Assembly (NCBI RefSeq): GCF_001039355.2
Contig: NW_019775615.1
Location: 27,410 to 91,409, forward strand
Direction of reading: 5' to 3'
From: Lingula anatina
Taxonomy: Eukaryota; Brachiopoda; Lingulata; Lingulida; Lingulidae
DNA length: 64,000 nucleotides
The position numbers and the translations under genes were made by a program. The notes under the pieces were generated by a model. It had not been told where the DNA came from and did no database searches. It saw nothing but the letters and a program-made list of their open reading frames with translations. Position 1 is the first letter of the stretch; each line of letters starts with the position of its first letter. Below are positions 49,900 to 61,624 of the stretch, in pieces.

Positions 49900-50355
49900 A
49901 CTGTTTGTTTATATCAGAGCCAAGCGAAAATGTATATTTAGTTTACTTGCAGCTATGGAACATACGGCGGATATATTCAAACATTATAGGAATGAAAATT
50001 AGTAAAATTATTGTTTACAACAGAAAAATTAACATTTGAATACAAATCATTGCCACATTTCCTATCAATTGCCTTTCATAATTATTTAAAGCTAAATTCG
50101 AAATAAGTTCATAACTCCTCTCGTATTATTCGTACAAATGCGAAAAGGTGCTGCAGCTGTTCCGAAAGCACAATAGACAGTGTGATACAATCATACAACA
50201 GTTGACCGTAGTAAAACTCCAGTCTGCCAGAATAGAACTGAACCATCACATGAATTAGTGACCAAAAAAGAATATGAGGATGATGATTCTGCAAAAGAGC
50301 GACCATATTCTGTTGCCTTGTTTAAAAAATGAAATTGCCTAGAGGGAGTGTAGAC
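49900..50355. other. TTC5 promoter / upstream region, copy A
   Basis: AT-rich DNA upstream of the TTC5 ATG with no other supported gene. No TATA box was recognised. The same sequence precedes copy B (57415-57870). Confidence 0.4.
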
Positions 50356-50535
50356 GGGGGCGTCTCGATAGTCCGAAGGTTCATTGGTCCGAAGGTTCAT
50401 TGGTCCGAAAAACGGTAACATTTTCATCGGTTTTTTAATCAAGGGTTCATTGGTCCGAAGGTTCTGTAGTGAACATTCGGACCAATGAACCTTCGGACTA
50501 TTGAACCTTCGGACTACATGTATTGCTACGGCCCC
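50356..50535. mobile_element. 180-bp fold-back element built from GGTTCATTGGTCCGAA units, copy A
   Basis: Flanked by a perfect 8-base direct repeat GTGTAGAC (50348-50355 and 50536-50543), as for hAT insertions. The ends are GGGGGCGTCTCGATAGTCC and, inverted, GGGGCCGTAGCAATACATG. Inside, GGTTCATTGGTCCGAA is repeated directly and then in inverse orientation (TTCGGACCAATGAACC, TTCGGACTATTGAACC). There is no coding frame. The same insertion is at 57871-58049. Confidence 0.75.
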
Positions 50536-50745
50536 GTGTAGACTATGATGCAACAGGGGCATTCAGTGGTATTTGGACATAAATTTTTCAAATTTACAAA
50601 AATCAACCAAAAGTCAAATTTTTTTAATAAAAAAGATTTCAGGGGTAAGAAATTTATTAAAGATTTAGCTGTAATTTGCGATTTAATGATTTTATAGAGC
50701 ATTAAAAATAAAAAAGTGAAAATTTTCATTACGGACGTAATTCTA

Positions 50746-51164
50746 CACACACTGGACAAAAGAAGTGTCACCCCTACTGAGCCAATACTATGGAGGAGAT
50801 AAATGACTTCGGAATGATATGCTCCTGGTATCATTTTATTAACATCAAATTTCACAAAAAATCACAAAATGAGAACAAAATATACATTCTACCAAAATAT
50901 GCAGCTTCAAGTCCAAAATTAGTACTTAGTGGCATAACCACGTGACCTAATAATAGGTGCCAGTCTACGAAGCAAGGTTTCATATAATTGTCTGATGCGT
51001 TCAGGGCTTATGCTGGCCCAAGCATGAAACACTGAGTATAATAGAGTTTCTCTGCTGGTTAGACGGGCATTTGTCAAAAGTTTTGACATATCATTCCACA
51101 CATTTTCTATTATGTTTGCATCCGGACTCTGGGCAGGCCACATCACCCTGCGATTGTCCTGTTG
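50746..51164 (-). mobile_element. Tc1/mariner-like element, 3' part, cut by a contig join
   Basis: The end CACACACTGGACAAAAGAAG follows a TA dinucleotide. The minus strand at 51146-50919 encodes the end of a DDE transposase with WPAQSPDANIIENVWND, the family's WPAQSPDLNPIENVW motif that supplies a catalytic acid, and closes at a stop. The 5' part is missing beyond the N at 51165. It lies exactly where homology between the two TTC5 segments ends, so it is an insertion in this haplotype only. Confidence 0.8.
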
Positions 51165-52124
51165 NTTATTATTGCATCAAAATTGACAAAATGACCTTCT
51201 TTTGCATCTTTATTTTCTGTTTTTTGTCTGTACATTTGACAGCTTTGCTGCCTTGTTTACCCTACAATCCTTATGTCAGTAGAAAGTTTTTTTTTAAATA
51301 GTTACCAACATATCTGGTGCTGCACCAATGAAAGGCAAATGCAGTTTACTATATAATAAAAAGACAACCTGAACACATTTAAAAATGGAATAAAAGTTTA
51401 TTTGTACAGAATGTACATTTTTATTTACACACCAGTGGAGATAGTTGGGGGGAAAAACTACTGGCGATCCTTCTCTGGACTTGATTAGCTCACCAATAAG
51501 ACTATCTAATCTCCCAAATCATATCCCCAATTGTAGACATTGGGACAAATGAGACAGTAGAATTACACGGACCAGTTGGTGTGTGTTCAATGTGTCTGAT
51601 TACAGACTGAGACCATCTAGGTAGCCAATGACACTTGTTGATGCCCAAAGCTGAAGGTGAGCGTTCTTCAAAACCGAATTCCCATTAGATTTGAACTTTG
51701 CACTCAGACTCTAAGAAATGTGGAGAGTGGAGGGAGGCATTTCTAAGTCACTGTGATTTCTAAGTCACTTGATGGTCTAGTTTTACATACAAACACAGAA
51801 GTGCTTCTTCCAAATTGGTACATGTAATAAAATGCCATGAAAAATGCCCCAGAAGACTGCTTCTGTCCACCCTGTTCTCCCTCCGTCAGCATTTGCAAAC
51901 TCCAGTGCTGCTTCTGTTAACAACTATTGAACTGTGTTGTGTCACTCTCTTTAAGTATTAAAACACTTCCACACAGAACTGAAACCACTCCATTCTAAAT
52001 TTTCTACCATGAATGTAACCCAGCTTGCTGCATCTTGAGATTGTATTTTTCTATGCAATTCTCCCTCTCTCTCCTCTCCATTTCTATATATTAAACAGAT
52101 GAGATAGTACAGTCTGTTGTGGGG

Positions 52125-52736
52125 TCATTCACTCTTAGCGCTGACACCCAGAACTGATGGGGCTTGTTTGTCCAGGCCAAGTTTCCTTCCATTGACCACC
52201 AAAACTACTGGGCTGTCTACACGTATACTGAGAAAGTGGAATGTCTGAAGTCCAAATGTAAAGTAAAATAATAACATATCTCTTCAATTAATCTCTCACA
52301 AATGAATGTTTTCTATTTCAAAACTTGCGATTTTCAGTTACTTTCTAAAGCCTACTTTTTCACATGAACTCCTCCGGCTTTACATTATTTTCTTCACATA
52401 CAGTATATTTTTCTGCACTGTACACATGGAAGTCATACACTCACCGTTTCTTTGCACTATTCCTCATCTAAAGACTACACTTATTAAACATATCTGTACT
52501 GTACATTTGGAGGCTGTACACTTACCATATCTCCATACTGCACATCTAAAGGCTGCACATAGGGCTCAGGTATAGAGACTGAGTCTCCTATTTTCACTCC
52601 GTAACCAGGCGCTACATTGTACAGAGTCACGGCACAGCAGGTGTCTGCAGAATCAACCATGCAGAATGTGCTGCAAAGAAACAAGTTGACTGTGAAAATC
52701 ATAATTTTCTCTTTCTATCCTTGACCTCTTCTCTCT

Positions 52737-52774
<38 letters not shown>

Positions 52775-55309
52775 ACATAACAAGTAGAAGAGTCCAGATG
52801 AAGATTAATGTAAGCCTTCAGTAAACAATGTAACCTCTCATTAAGGTCACCATCTATTTCAATTTTTTTTAATTAAAATTGATTCACAGTCTTAACAGTA
52901 GCTTAATACGAACAAGACTTGTATGTTGTCTGCCAACAAACAGTAACTCTTATAGTTGTTACTTAGTCTGGGGAGTGTAAAGAATAAAATGCTTATCCAA
53001 TTCTTTTTATCAGTATGTGTCCATGTAAAATATCATTTTAAACCATTTGGCATTACAACATATGAATACAATTTACAAAGCCAAATTAAATATCTACTCT
53101 CAAAACTTTACTCTCTACTACACTCATTAACAAACAAAAATAGGCATCTGTATAAATCTATATAACAATGCACTCACAATGGCACCGGTTCCTCAGTGGT
53201 GACTGTGCACACCACTTTGCCCAGCACCACTTTCCCAGGGTTGATCTCTTGACTGAGGTCCTGCAGCATCACATACGCCAGATCTATTGTCTTTCCAGAT
53301 TGACTTGTGTATGAGCCACCCTTGTATACACCCAAGTGATTTTCTGAGATTTCGGAGATCATTGTTTGGAGCTTCTTCCCCTTGGTTTTACCCTGGAAAC
53401 AGCATGGAGTGAGCTCGAGACATAACAGTGACTGCAAAAGCATTTCACACGCACGCTTAAACACACTCCCTAATATACCCTCATACATGCAATTACACAC
53501 ACACACACAATCCGTCATACAAACACACACAAAATCCCTCATGCACGCAAGCACACACTCATACCTTGGTGTCCACCATATCCTGGACCTTGGTCAGATA
53601 GCTGACCAGTTGCTGTTCCTTTTCCTGTGGGTCAGGCCACAGAGGATCCAGAGCAGCAGCCCTGGCAAACCCAACCAATGCCAGCTGGTACTCCTCTTGA
53701 TACTTGTATGCCTGGAAATAAGACACCCACACTAAGACCCCATTCAGATAGACACATGGTACTAGTTGGGTCGGTCTAACTTTATGGAAGATTCTTGCTT
53801 AGTTTAATCAGTGGAATCGGCTTAATTGACACAGCTCCTTTGGCAGTCAGGGGGTAATTAAGCTAAGCACACATGAAAGTTAATTACCCCCTAGCTGCTC
53901 CAGGAGGCGTGTCGTTCAGTTAAACTGACTGCACTTACACGAGCCTCCAAAGAGTTGGACTGACCTTACAAGTACCATGTTTCTATCTGAATGCTTCCTA
54001 AAACACAGGAAGGATGTTCATGTTGTTAAAAAAATAATTAATTTAAGAAGAGGCTAAAAATATCACCAAAATTACTTGCGTCCATGTTATCAAGACTCCA
54101 CCAAAGACCACTGTCTGCCAGTTTGTTAGATAATAAAGACTCCATAACTTACTTATATTATAATAACAATAAAAAACTAAAAATTATTCGAAATGTGCAC
54201 AAACCCTTTACCAGTACTTACTATTGCTCTGTTATAGTGAAGATCTGAATTACAATTGGCAACACTGTCTTTCTCCTACATGAAAGAGAAGATAATGGAT
54301 ACAATGGGGTCAATGTTAAAATGCCATGAAATATACTGTACTTAGTCTAGTATATTGATATGAAACATTAAAACCATCACTTCCCATACTTATGTCTCTT
54401 TTTACCTTCAAGATGACAAGTTGGTCATATAGTTCATGAATGGTATATTTGCTCTGTACATTTACACAAAAAAATCAGTTTAACGGAAAACATAAAATGC
54501 TCCAAAACCTATTTAATTTTTACTTTGCACATGTATATATCTTGTGCAGTACTGATGTCTAAATTTGACTTAAAAGCTACAGTATAACAAAGAAATGACT
54601 TTAAGTTTATGCTTTACTGGTATATTTACATGTGCACACTGGCACACACAAGTCACTACATCTTTCTCAAAAATATGTTTACAAATAAAACTGACTTTTG
54701 GAACAGTTTCTGTTATTTTTTGTCTGCCTGACTATACACATTAAATAAGAAAAAAACTTTCATTGGACACTTACAGCCTGGGCATAGGCACTCATGCACT
54801 GTTTGAGCACTTTTGGATTTTGGTTTTCAGCAAAGAACATGGAGAGGTAGGCATTGCCAAGTATAACTGAAAATATAGAGGAAAAAAACTCAGGTGAAAC
54901 CAATAAAAATGACAAATATATTAAACAAATGTATTATTATTTCAGCAACTTGGTCAAATTATATACTGATGAACCAACACAAGTTTTTTTTTCTTTTTTA
55001 ATTATATTGTGTGGTAATATGAAAAACTTGGGAATTTTACTAATAATCTTTTCTACTCTGTCCTAAAAAGGTTTCATTTGTTTGTGCAATTCCATATAAA
55101 CACAAGTAACTAGATATCAGAGAAATGAGCAAGAACAAAGCACTTCACGATAACATGAAATTTTTAAAATTCCCAAATGAAGCTTTAATTTGGAAAAGTT
55201 AAATAACAGCTTGGTTTTACTTATGCCAGAACCTTTAATCAAATTTCCTCATTTTGTCACCAACTTGGAAAAGAAAAATATACCTGGATAAATAAAAATG
55301 TGCTGAAGT

Positions 55310-55358
<49 letters not shown>

Positions 55359-56213
55359 CTTACACCATGACGTTCCATCTTTGATGTCTAACTGGACAGC
55401 TTCCTTGGCCTTCTCTACACTTTCTTCTACAAGTTTTATTCTTTCTGCAGGATCCTTTCCTAACTGCCGAAGTACCATGGACAAATTACGCAAGGAAACT
55501 TTGTTCTTGGACTGAAGCCAACCAGAAAATATTGCCCTGAGTGAATGACTAAATATTTTCATGAAACAGAATGAGATTACTTTGAAATTGTACAAAAATT
55601 CTCAATAATTTTTAGAACACACAAAAAACACCATTTTGACTCAGCAAAAGCTGTTATTGCATTTACATGATTTAGTGCTCCTAAAAAACAGTTCTTTGCT
55701 GCCTCCACGTCCTTATTTTTCCAGTATTCCTCCCCTAGATGGTTCCAAGCCTCTACCAACTTGGGATCCAGCTTGACTGCTTTGGACAGAGCATCCAGGG
55801 AGGCTTGGTCAAACTGAGGCATCACATTCAAGGCCTTTCCACGCAGCATAAGGTAGACCGATTTGTTGTCTACTTGATCTGAGGATAAATATATATATAT
55901 ACAAATATAAGTTCATTATTGTACATTCAAGTTTCAGTCTATAATCTATCTATTGTTGTTGCTTCCATACAGGGGGATTATTATAACAGCCGTTTTTTTT
56001 CATGCTTCACTCCCTCTATCTCACTCAAGTTTTCAACCTCCATATGCTAGGTTCTATATGTGAGCAGACAATTCTATAATCATTATGGTCTTTAGCTTGG
56101 CCAGAAAACCCTCAACTCCCAGTATTTGAGTAAAGCAATTTGCCACATAATAATAACAAAAATCATGTCATATTCATCACACTTTAAATGTGTATGCCAA
56201 CTGAATAAACACA

Positions 56214-56259
<46 letters not shown>

Positions 56260-57414
56260 CACACCCACACACATCACATGTATATGTTTCCATTTTAAAA
56301 TACAAATTACGTTACCAGCGATCATCTTCATATTGAGGTATATGTACTAGTACATTGAAGTTTGCATATAAAAATACTGGTGATACTTTAACTATACTTA
56401 TAATTATACAGTTGAGACAGAATAATTATAATTGCACCATTTATTGAATCCAGAAGCTGCATGACATTATCAAGTTGTTTCTTTAGCTCTTCAACTTTCA
56501 GTGCTGCTTCTTCTAAACTATGTCTCTCAAAGTAGTGGTCTCGAAAATCATACAGGGCAGCAACAGCCTCCTGAAGAAGAAACAAAGTTTCATATGTGAC
56601 AATGGCAGACATTCAATACACCCTTGTTATTGTTACAATAATGTGCTGAATGATAAGTGGGACTTGGCAACTGTTTTGTTTTGCCATCTGACTTATTTTG
56701 TAAAATAAAAAAAAAAAAAATTTGCCAATTTTACAGTATTCCCAGCCCCTACTGTAAAATTAATTCTTGAATCTTCTGTCTTTTTTTATTTTATTTATTT
56801 ATTTTTTTTTTTTTTAACTTCGAGCTTTTCCAAAACCCACTGGGAAAACAATGAAAATTTTAGTGTGCAGAGAGAGTATCTGGGCAGCACCTGCATATGA
56901 TTCCACATTAAGGGATTTTAATTTTTAAAAGAGACAGAAGAACTTTGAACATAGGAATGAAGGTATTATACTGATATCATCGAGGCAATAGAAACTTAGT
57001 ATGCATAGTAGTAAGTACTAGTTTACAAGATATCAAAAAAGGCAAAAGTGAGTTGTTAACTTATGATTTTGCTGTGCTTTAATTAGCGGAGACATTGCTC
57101 GAACTCACTATACAAATTAATTTAGAAAATTAAATATTTGGAATGAAAGTGTTATATGGTGTCTTACACTGTGCTACAAGCACTTAGCAGGAGAAGGCAT
57201 ATGATATGGCCAAGGCCCAAGAGGGAAGGCGGCCCTTGTAAGTTGACAGATCAATTTAAATATTCCTACTGGAAAGTGCGTTTCATATCAGCAAGAAATG
57301 TAGATGTTACGTATAACTGATTTTCACATTCACCGAATATCTAATGATTACCTCAGCCTGTTGGAGCGGCGACATATCTCCCGCAGGCGTCAAGCTCTCG
57401 CCAGCAGCCGCCAT
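52125..57414 (-). CDS. TTC5: TTC5 (Strap), ten exons, copy B
   Basis: Minus-strand exons 57414-57352, 56570-56438, 55878-55667, 55511-55364, 54866-54775, 54275-54222, 53711-53565, 53392-53178, 52670-52526 and 52244-52125. Each has exactly the length of its counterpart in copy A, and together they encode 442 residues. The differences I could see in coding sequence are few: S for A in [10 protein letters not shown] for S in YVQPLDV, and F for Y at the start of the last exon, plus several silent changes (for example CTC/CTG, GTT/GTA). That pattern fits two functional alleles. If the duplication were real, both paralogues would be intact. Confidence 0.92.
53736..53998. mobile_element. Harbinger-like MITE in TTC5 intron, copy B
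   Basis: Counterpart of the element at 45797-46060, at the same site with TAA on both sides and scattered substitutions. Confidence 0.78.
55312..55355. repeat. (CA)n microsatellite in TTC5 intron, copy B
   Basis: Counterpart of 47482-47524. Confidence 0.93.
56211..56274. repeat. (CA)n microsatellite in TTC5 intron, copy B
   Basis: Counterpart of 48375-48456, shorter and with different interruptions. Confidence 0.92.
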
Positions 57415-57870
57415 ACTGTTTGTTTACATCAGAGCCAAGCGAAAATGTATATTTAGTTTACTTGCAGCTATGGAACATATGGCGGATATATTCAAACATT
57501 ATAGGAATGAAAATTAGTAAAATTATTGTTTACAACAGAAAAATCAACATTTGAGTATAAATTATTGCCACATTTCCTATCAATTGCCTTTCATAATTAT
57601 TTAAAGCTAAATTCGAAATAAGTTCATAACTCCTCTCGTATTATTCGTACAAATGCGAAAAGGTGCTGCAGCTGTTCCGAAAGCACAATAGACAGTGTGA
57701 TACAATCATACAACAGTTGACCGTAGTAAAACTCCAGTCTGCCAGAATAGAACTGAACCATCACATGAATTAGTGACCAAAAAAGAATATGAGGATGATG
57801 ATTCTGCAAAAGAGCGACCATATTCTGTTGCCTTGTTTAAAAATGAAATTGCCTAGAGGGAGTGTAGACG

Positions 57871-58049
57871 GGGGCGTCTCGATAGTCCGAAGGTTCATTG
57901 GTCCGAAGGTTCATTGGTCCGAAAAACGGTAACATTTTCATCGGTTTTTTCATCAAGGGTTCATTGGTCCGAAGGTTCTGTAGTGAACATTCGGACCAAT
58001 GAACCTTCGGACTATTGAACCTTCGGACTACATGTATTGCTACGGCCCC
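57871..58049. mobile_element. fold-back element built from GGTTCATTGGTCCGAA units, copy B
   Basis: Same insertion as 50356-50535, flanked by GTGTAGAC on both sides. It is shared by both copies, so it is older than their divergence. Confidence 0.75.
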
Positions 58050-58275
58050 GTGTAGACTATGATGCAACAGGGGCATTCAGTGGTATTTGGACATAAATTT
58101 TTCAAATTTACAAAAATCAACCAAAAGTCAAATTTTTTTAATAAAAAAGATTTCAGGGGTAAGAAATTTATTAAAGATTTAGCTGTAATTTGCGATTTAA
58201 TGATTTTATAGAGCATTAAAAATAAAAAAGTGAAATTTTTCATTACGGACGTAATCTTATATTTTTTATATAAGC

Positions 58276-58552
58276 CAGTGGCGGATTTGGGGGGGGGGGG
58301 GGGGGTGAGGATCAACATCGCATTCGCGGCCNAGTCGTCATCCATGCTGTTATGAGCAGAAACCGAAGGGGGGGGGGGGTAGCACTAAACCTCCCCTCGA
58401 TTTCTGAAAAAAATCACACTGAAATAGAATTCTGACTAAATGAATGACAGTTCTACCAGTAAACCGTACCAAATGGCACGTACGTCCGACCTCTAAAATG
58501 CCAAAATTTTTCGGGGGCCCTTCAAATAATTTCTGGACCCGCCCTTGTAAGA
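58276..58552. mobile_element. hAT-like miniature element spanning a contig join
   Basis: The left end CAGTGGCGGATTTGG has a partly matching inverted right end (CTGGACCCGCCCTTG). A G run and the single N at 58332 lie inside, so the middle may be misassembled. There is no coding frame. Confidence 0.45.
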
Positions 58553-59633
58553 CTAACACTCAAAATAAATTTTATTAGCAGTTTTCAATTGAGCCATGAA
58601 GTATTACTAGTAGCCCTACATGTCCTTGAGGTAAACACATACAGTATAAGTGTAAGTGAACTCTCAAAAATTTTGATTCTAAATCAAAACTCATATTTTC
58701 TGTCCTTTAGTATTTGGTGCCTACATTTTTATTTCCAGTTTTTACGCTTTGCTTTTATTTTGTGATACTAATTTTTCCTTTTAGTCTTTATTTTTTATTT
58801 CGAGTTATGAAGGCAGAAGTCAACTATAGGGCGTGTATGGGAATAAGCGCAGCAAAGATTTTTACTCCGACCAGCAAAGACCTTTTAGGCCTACTTCGTT
58901 TTATCATGAAAATGTACTTTTTATCTTGTAAGGATAAAAAGTTGTATTGGAATTTTATCCCAAAGATGGCGATTTTGCCGGACGGTGAAACTTTCCTCTA
59001 AATAATGCATCCACAAATGAAACCCGGATAAGTGGTGTACGGCATTGCCTTTTAGTGAAGGGACATGTGGGCTACACCTCATATATCATTTGCACATAGC
59101 AATGTCTTATAAAGGAATACAAGAAATTTCAGTCCTATAGGTAAAGTTAGTTATTTTCCAATTGCAGTCTCAAAAAATTCAATTGTTTCAGTATTTGAAT
59201 TCCACGTTTCTTATCTAGTCGGCATATAGTCGTCATTCATGCTGTTACAGCTGTACGAGCCGATTTCGGCCGTCAAAGACTTTTCGGAAGATGTATAATT
59301 CAGTTGTATGATTGGCCGAGGTAACTTGTATTACGAAGACGAGCAAAATCGGTCGTCTTTATCTTCGTGATTCGATTGTGGGATAAGTCAATCACCGTGA
59401 CATTAGCCGGGACGTGCGTACAGCCTCTAAACTGTGCAGTTGAAAATGACGCCACTTCTCACTTAGAGCAAGCGGGGTTTCTTTTATGAATTAATGTTTG
59501 CCTTAAGTTGATGGGAAGTGGTTTAAAATCAGTTAAAACACTGGTAACAAGCTCCATAAACTCAAATGACGCTTGCTAATAGCTCCACTAATCGCCGATA
59601 CCGTTACTTCCTTGTTTATATCTTCCTGGTAAA

Positions 59634-59651
59634 ATGGGTAATTATCTAAAG
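59634..59651 (+). CDS. candidate 6-codon first exon (MGNYLK)
   Basis: ATGGGTAATTATCTAAAG is followed directly by the ideal donor GTAAGT. MGN at the N-terminus is a classic N-myristoylation start, and short MGNxLK first exons exist in animal genes such as CYRI. No second exon is recognised before 64000, and the next gene is on the other strand, so this may well be chance. Confidence 0.18.
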
Positions 59652-60226
59652 GTAAGTCATGCTTTTCTTAAAATTAAATCACACAGTACCAAAATCAAGA
59701 CTCGACTCCCACAGTCAACAATTGAAAAAGTGTGCAAATAGCGTTCGATTGCAAAATGCGGTGGTACTACAGGCAGTAGAGCCGCATTTTGCAACTAAAC
59801 GCATTATGCATGCAACTAAAAATCGTGAAAACGCATTTTGCATCCCGTACGCATTTTGCAGCAAGGATTTTTTTCCAAGTCACTGAAATTGTTTGAACTA
59901 CTATAGAGTTAGCTCACTGATGATAGAGGCGGGGTTCCATGACATCCAGTATCTAGGGTACCTTCTGTACTCTGGTAAGACGGTGGATAATGGTTATTGT
60001 GAGATCTTAAGTGCAATGCAGCCACAGTCTTCTCTTGCCTATTTGCTGGCGCTGTTTTTTATTTTTCATTTATTTTTAATTATTTTTTTTTGTCAGTGCT
60101 TCACAATAGTTTTCAAGTCTGGTATTTGGCTCTTCGAATCAACTATCGAGATGTAACCTTCAAGTTTCTGATTCTCAGGGTAGCTACATTGTTAAGTCAT
60201 AGGCGGAAAAGGGGGGGGTAGTGCAT

Positions 60227-60388
60227 CAACTCCAACTCCCAGTATTTAAGATGCACAGCACGATGTACGTATAGCCAAAGACTTGTAGAGATGGGTAAGT
60301 TAAAAGACAACTCCAACTCCCAGTATTTGAGATGCACAGCACGATGTACGTATAGCCAAAGACTTGTAGAGATGGGTAAGTTAAAAGA
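60227..60388 (+). repeat. 81-bp tandem duplication
   Basis: Two copies of a unit starting CAACTCCAACTCCCAGTATT, differing at one base (TTTAAG / TTTGAG). The phrase CAACTCCCAGTATTTGAG also occurs at 48280-48297 and its counterpart in copy B. Confidence 0.9.
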
Positions 60389-61624
60389 CACTATTTAATG
60401 AGGTAATTATTTAATAGCTAAGGACGAATATTTGTATGGGTTCTGTAATCTTGGCGCTAAGATGTAATATGCAGTGTACATTAGTGCAAACCCGGTGGCT
60501 GATATTGGTAAACCAGTGTGGAGTTTTCCATGAGGTTTTAGTTCTCAAGGCAAATGCTCGAGTTAGAAACGGAGACTGGTCGTTACTTTTCTAATTGCTT
60601 CAGAAAAACGTGCTCGAAAAAAAATTATAGATCTTTTTTTTGTTTTTTTTTTGTTTAGTCACGGTCACAGACAAATCTTTTTTTCAGCATTTTTATTCAT
60701 AGAGATATAACAAATAATCTTACTGTGCAATGTGGTTGTAAACATGATGTGCCCCGTATGGCATGGAGCGGGACCGAAGGTTATATTTTATAAAATCTGA
60801 CGAAGAACAAAGCTGAAAAACAACTGCATAATAGAAAACCTCGGAAAAACTTTTTTCCTCACAGTTTCAATACTGTCTTTGATATCGCTTCATGCAGTTT
60901 TGAAGATATATTTGGTACAATTAGACTCTAATTTATTTCATTCACAATTTCATTAATTTGACTTTCGTTTTTATCATTCTATCATCGTTTCGAAAATAGT
61001 CAAGTTGTGCTCAGAAATGACAATGTAACAAGGTGAAAATATGGTGATCAAATGTGATACAAGACAATACAGAAGTAAACAAAAGTGAAATACAATAAAT
61101 TTTAGAGCAAGAGTTAAACAATACTCTCTCATCCACTATATTATTTACACCCAAACGTAACTAACAAATAACATAGAGAAAGTAAATGCATAGGTCCGTA
61201 TGTTTAGAGCAAGAGTTTAACAATACTGTAGGTAGAACCTACATGTAGAATTGTTGCTTCACGACGCCTTTTTATATCGTAAGTGCAATTACTAACTAAG
61301 AAGTGCGAAATATTGATAATGAGGTATTTACAGCGAGACATGAGTTACTACATTGGACAATAAACACTATCATTGTCTACTTTTTTTACTTCTAATTCTT
61401 ATAAATATTAACACAAGCACCTTCGATTTTGGAAGTGAGATCTTTCAGCCAAAATACTGATTTTTATGTGGTTAAAGGGGGTGAGGTTATCAACATATCC
61501 CTTTCATTCCCGGCAGGAAACGTTTAAACTTAATCGAAGAAATAAAAGATATTCAGACAGTTTTAATGTTTTCGCGAAACAGTTACGTCACCATGACGTC
61601 AACATTTTACCAAATGCACGTAGT

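Larger units (their letters stand above)
43346..50742. repeat. repeated segment A' (likely haplotype copy carrying TTC5)
   Basis: About 7.4 kb that recurs at 51257-58253 in the same orientation at ~98% identity by eye. It is longer than the other copy because it has a 341-bp insertion (49359-49699), a 138-bp segment near 46549-46687 and longer CA runs. Homology ends exactly where a Tc1-like element begins. Confidence 0.92.
51257..58253. repeat. repeated segment B' (likely alternate haplotype carrying TTC5)
   Basis: Second copy of 43346-50742. It fills almost a whole contig bounded by the single Ns at 51165 and 58332. It lacks the 341-bp insertion and the 138-bp segment and has shorter CA runs, but shares the MITE, the fold-back element and all exons. 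Confidence 0.92.
58553..61624. other. spacer between TTC5 and the EF-hand gene
   Basis: No confident gene. About 59230-59640 is less AT-rich and has promoter-like features: an inverted CCAAT box (GATTGGCC), a second one (CGATTGTGGG is weaker) and a CACCGTGAC CRE-like word. It is followed by a tiny ATG-donor exon candidate at 59634. An 81-bp tandem repeat is at 60227-60388. The rest is AT-rich; the last part probably includes the EF-hand gene's 3' UTR. Confidence 0.4.

Noticed and set aside
50367-50562. 123-codon minus-strand ORF with NLRTNEP repeats
   Set aside because: The repeats come from the GGTTCATTGGTCCGAA fold-back element, not from a protein family.
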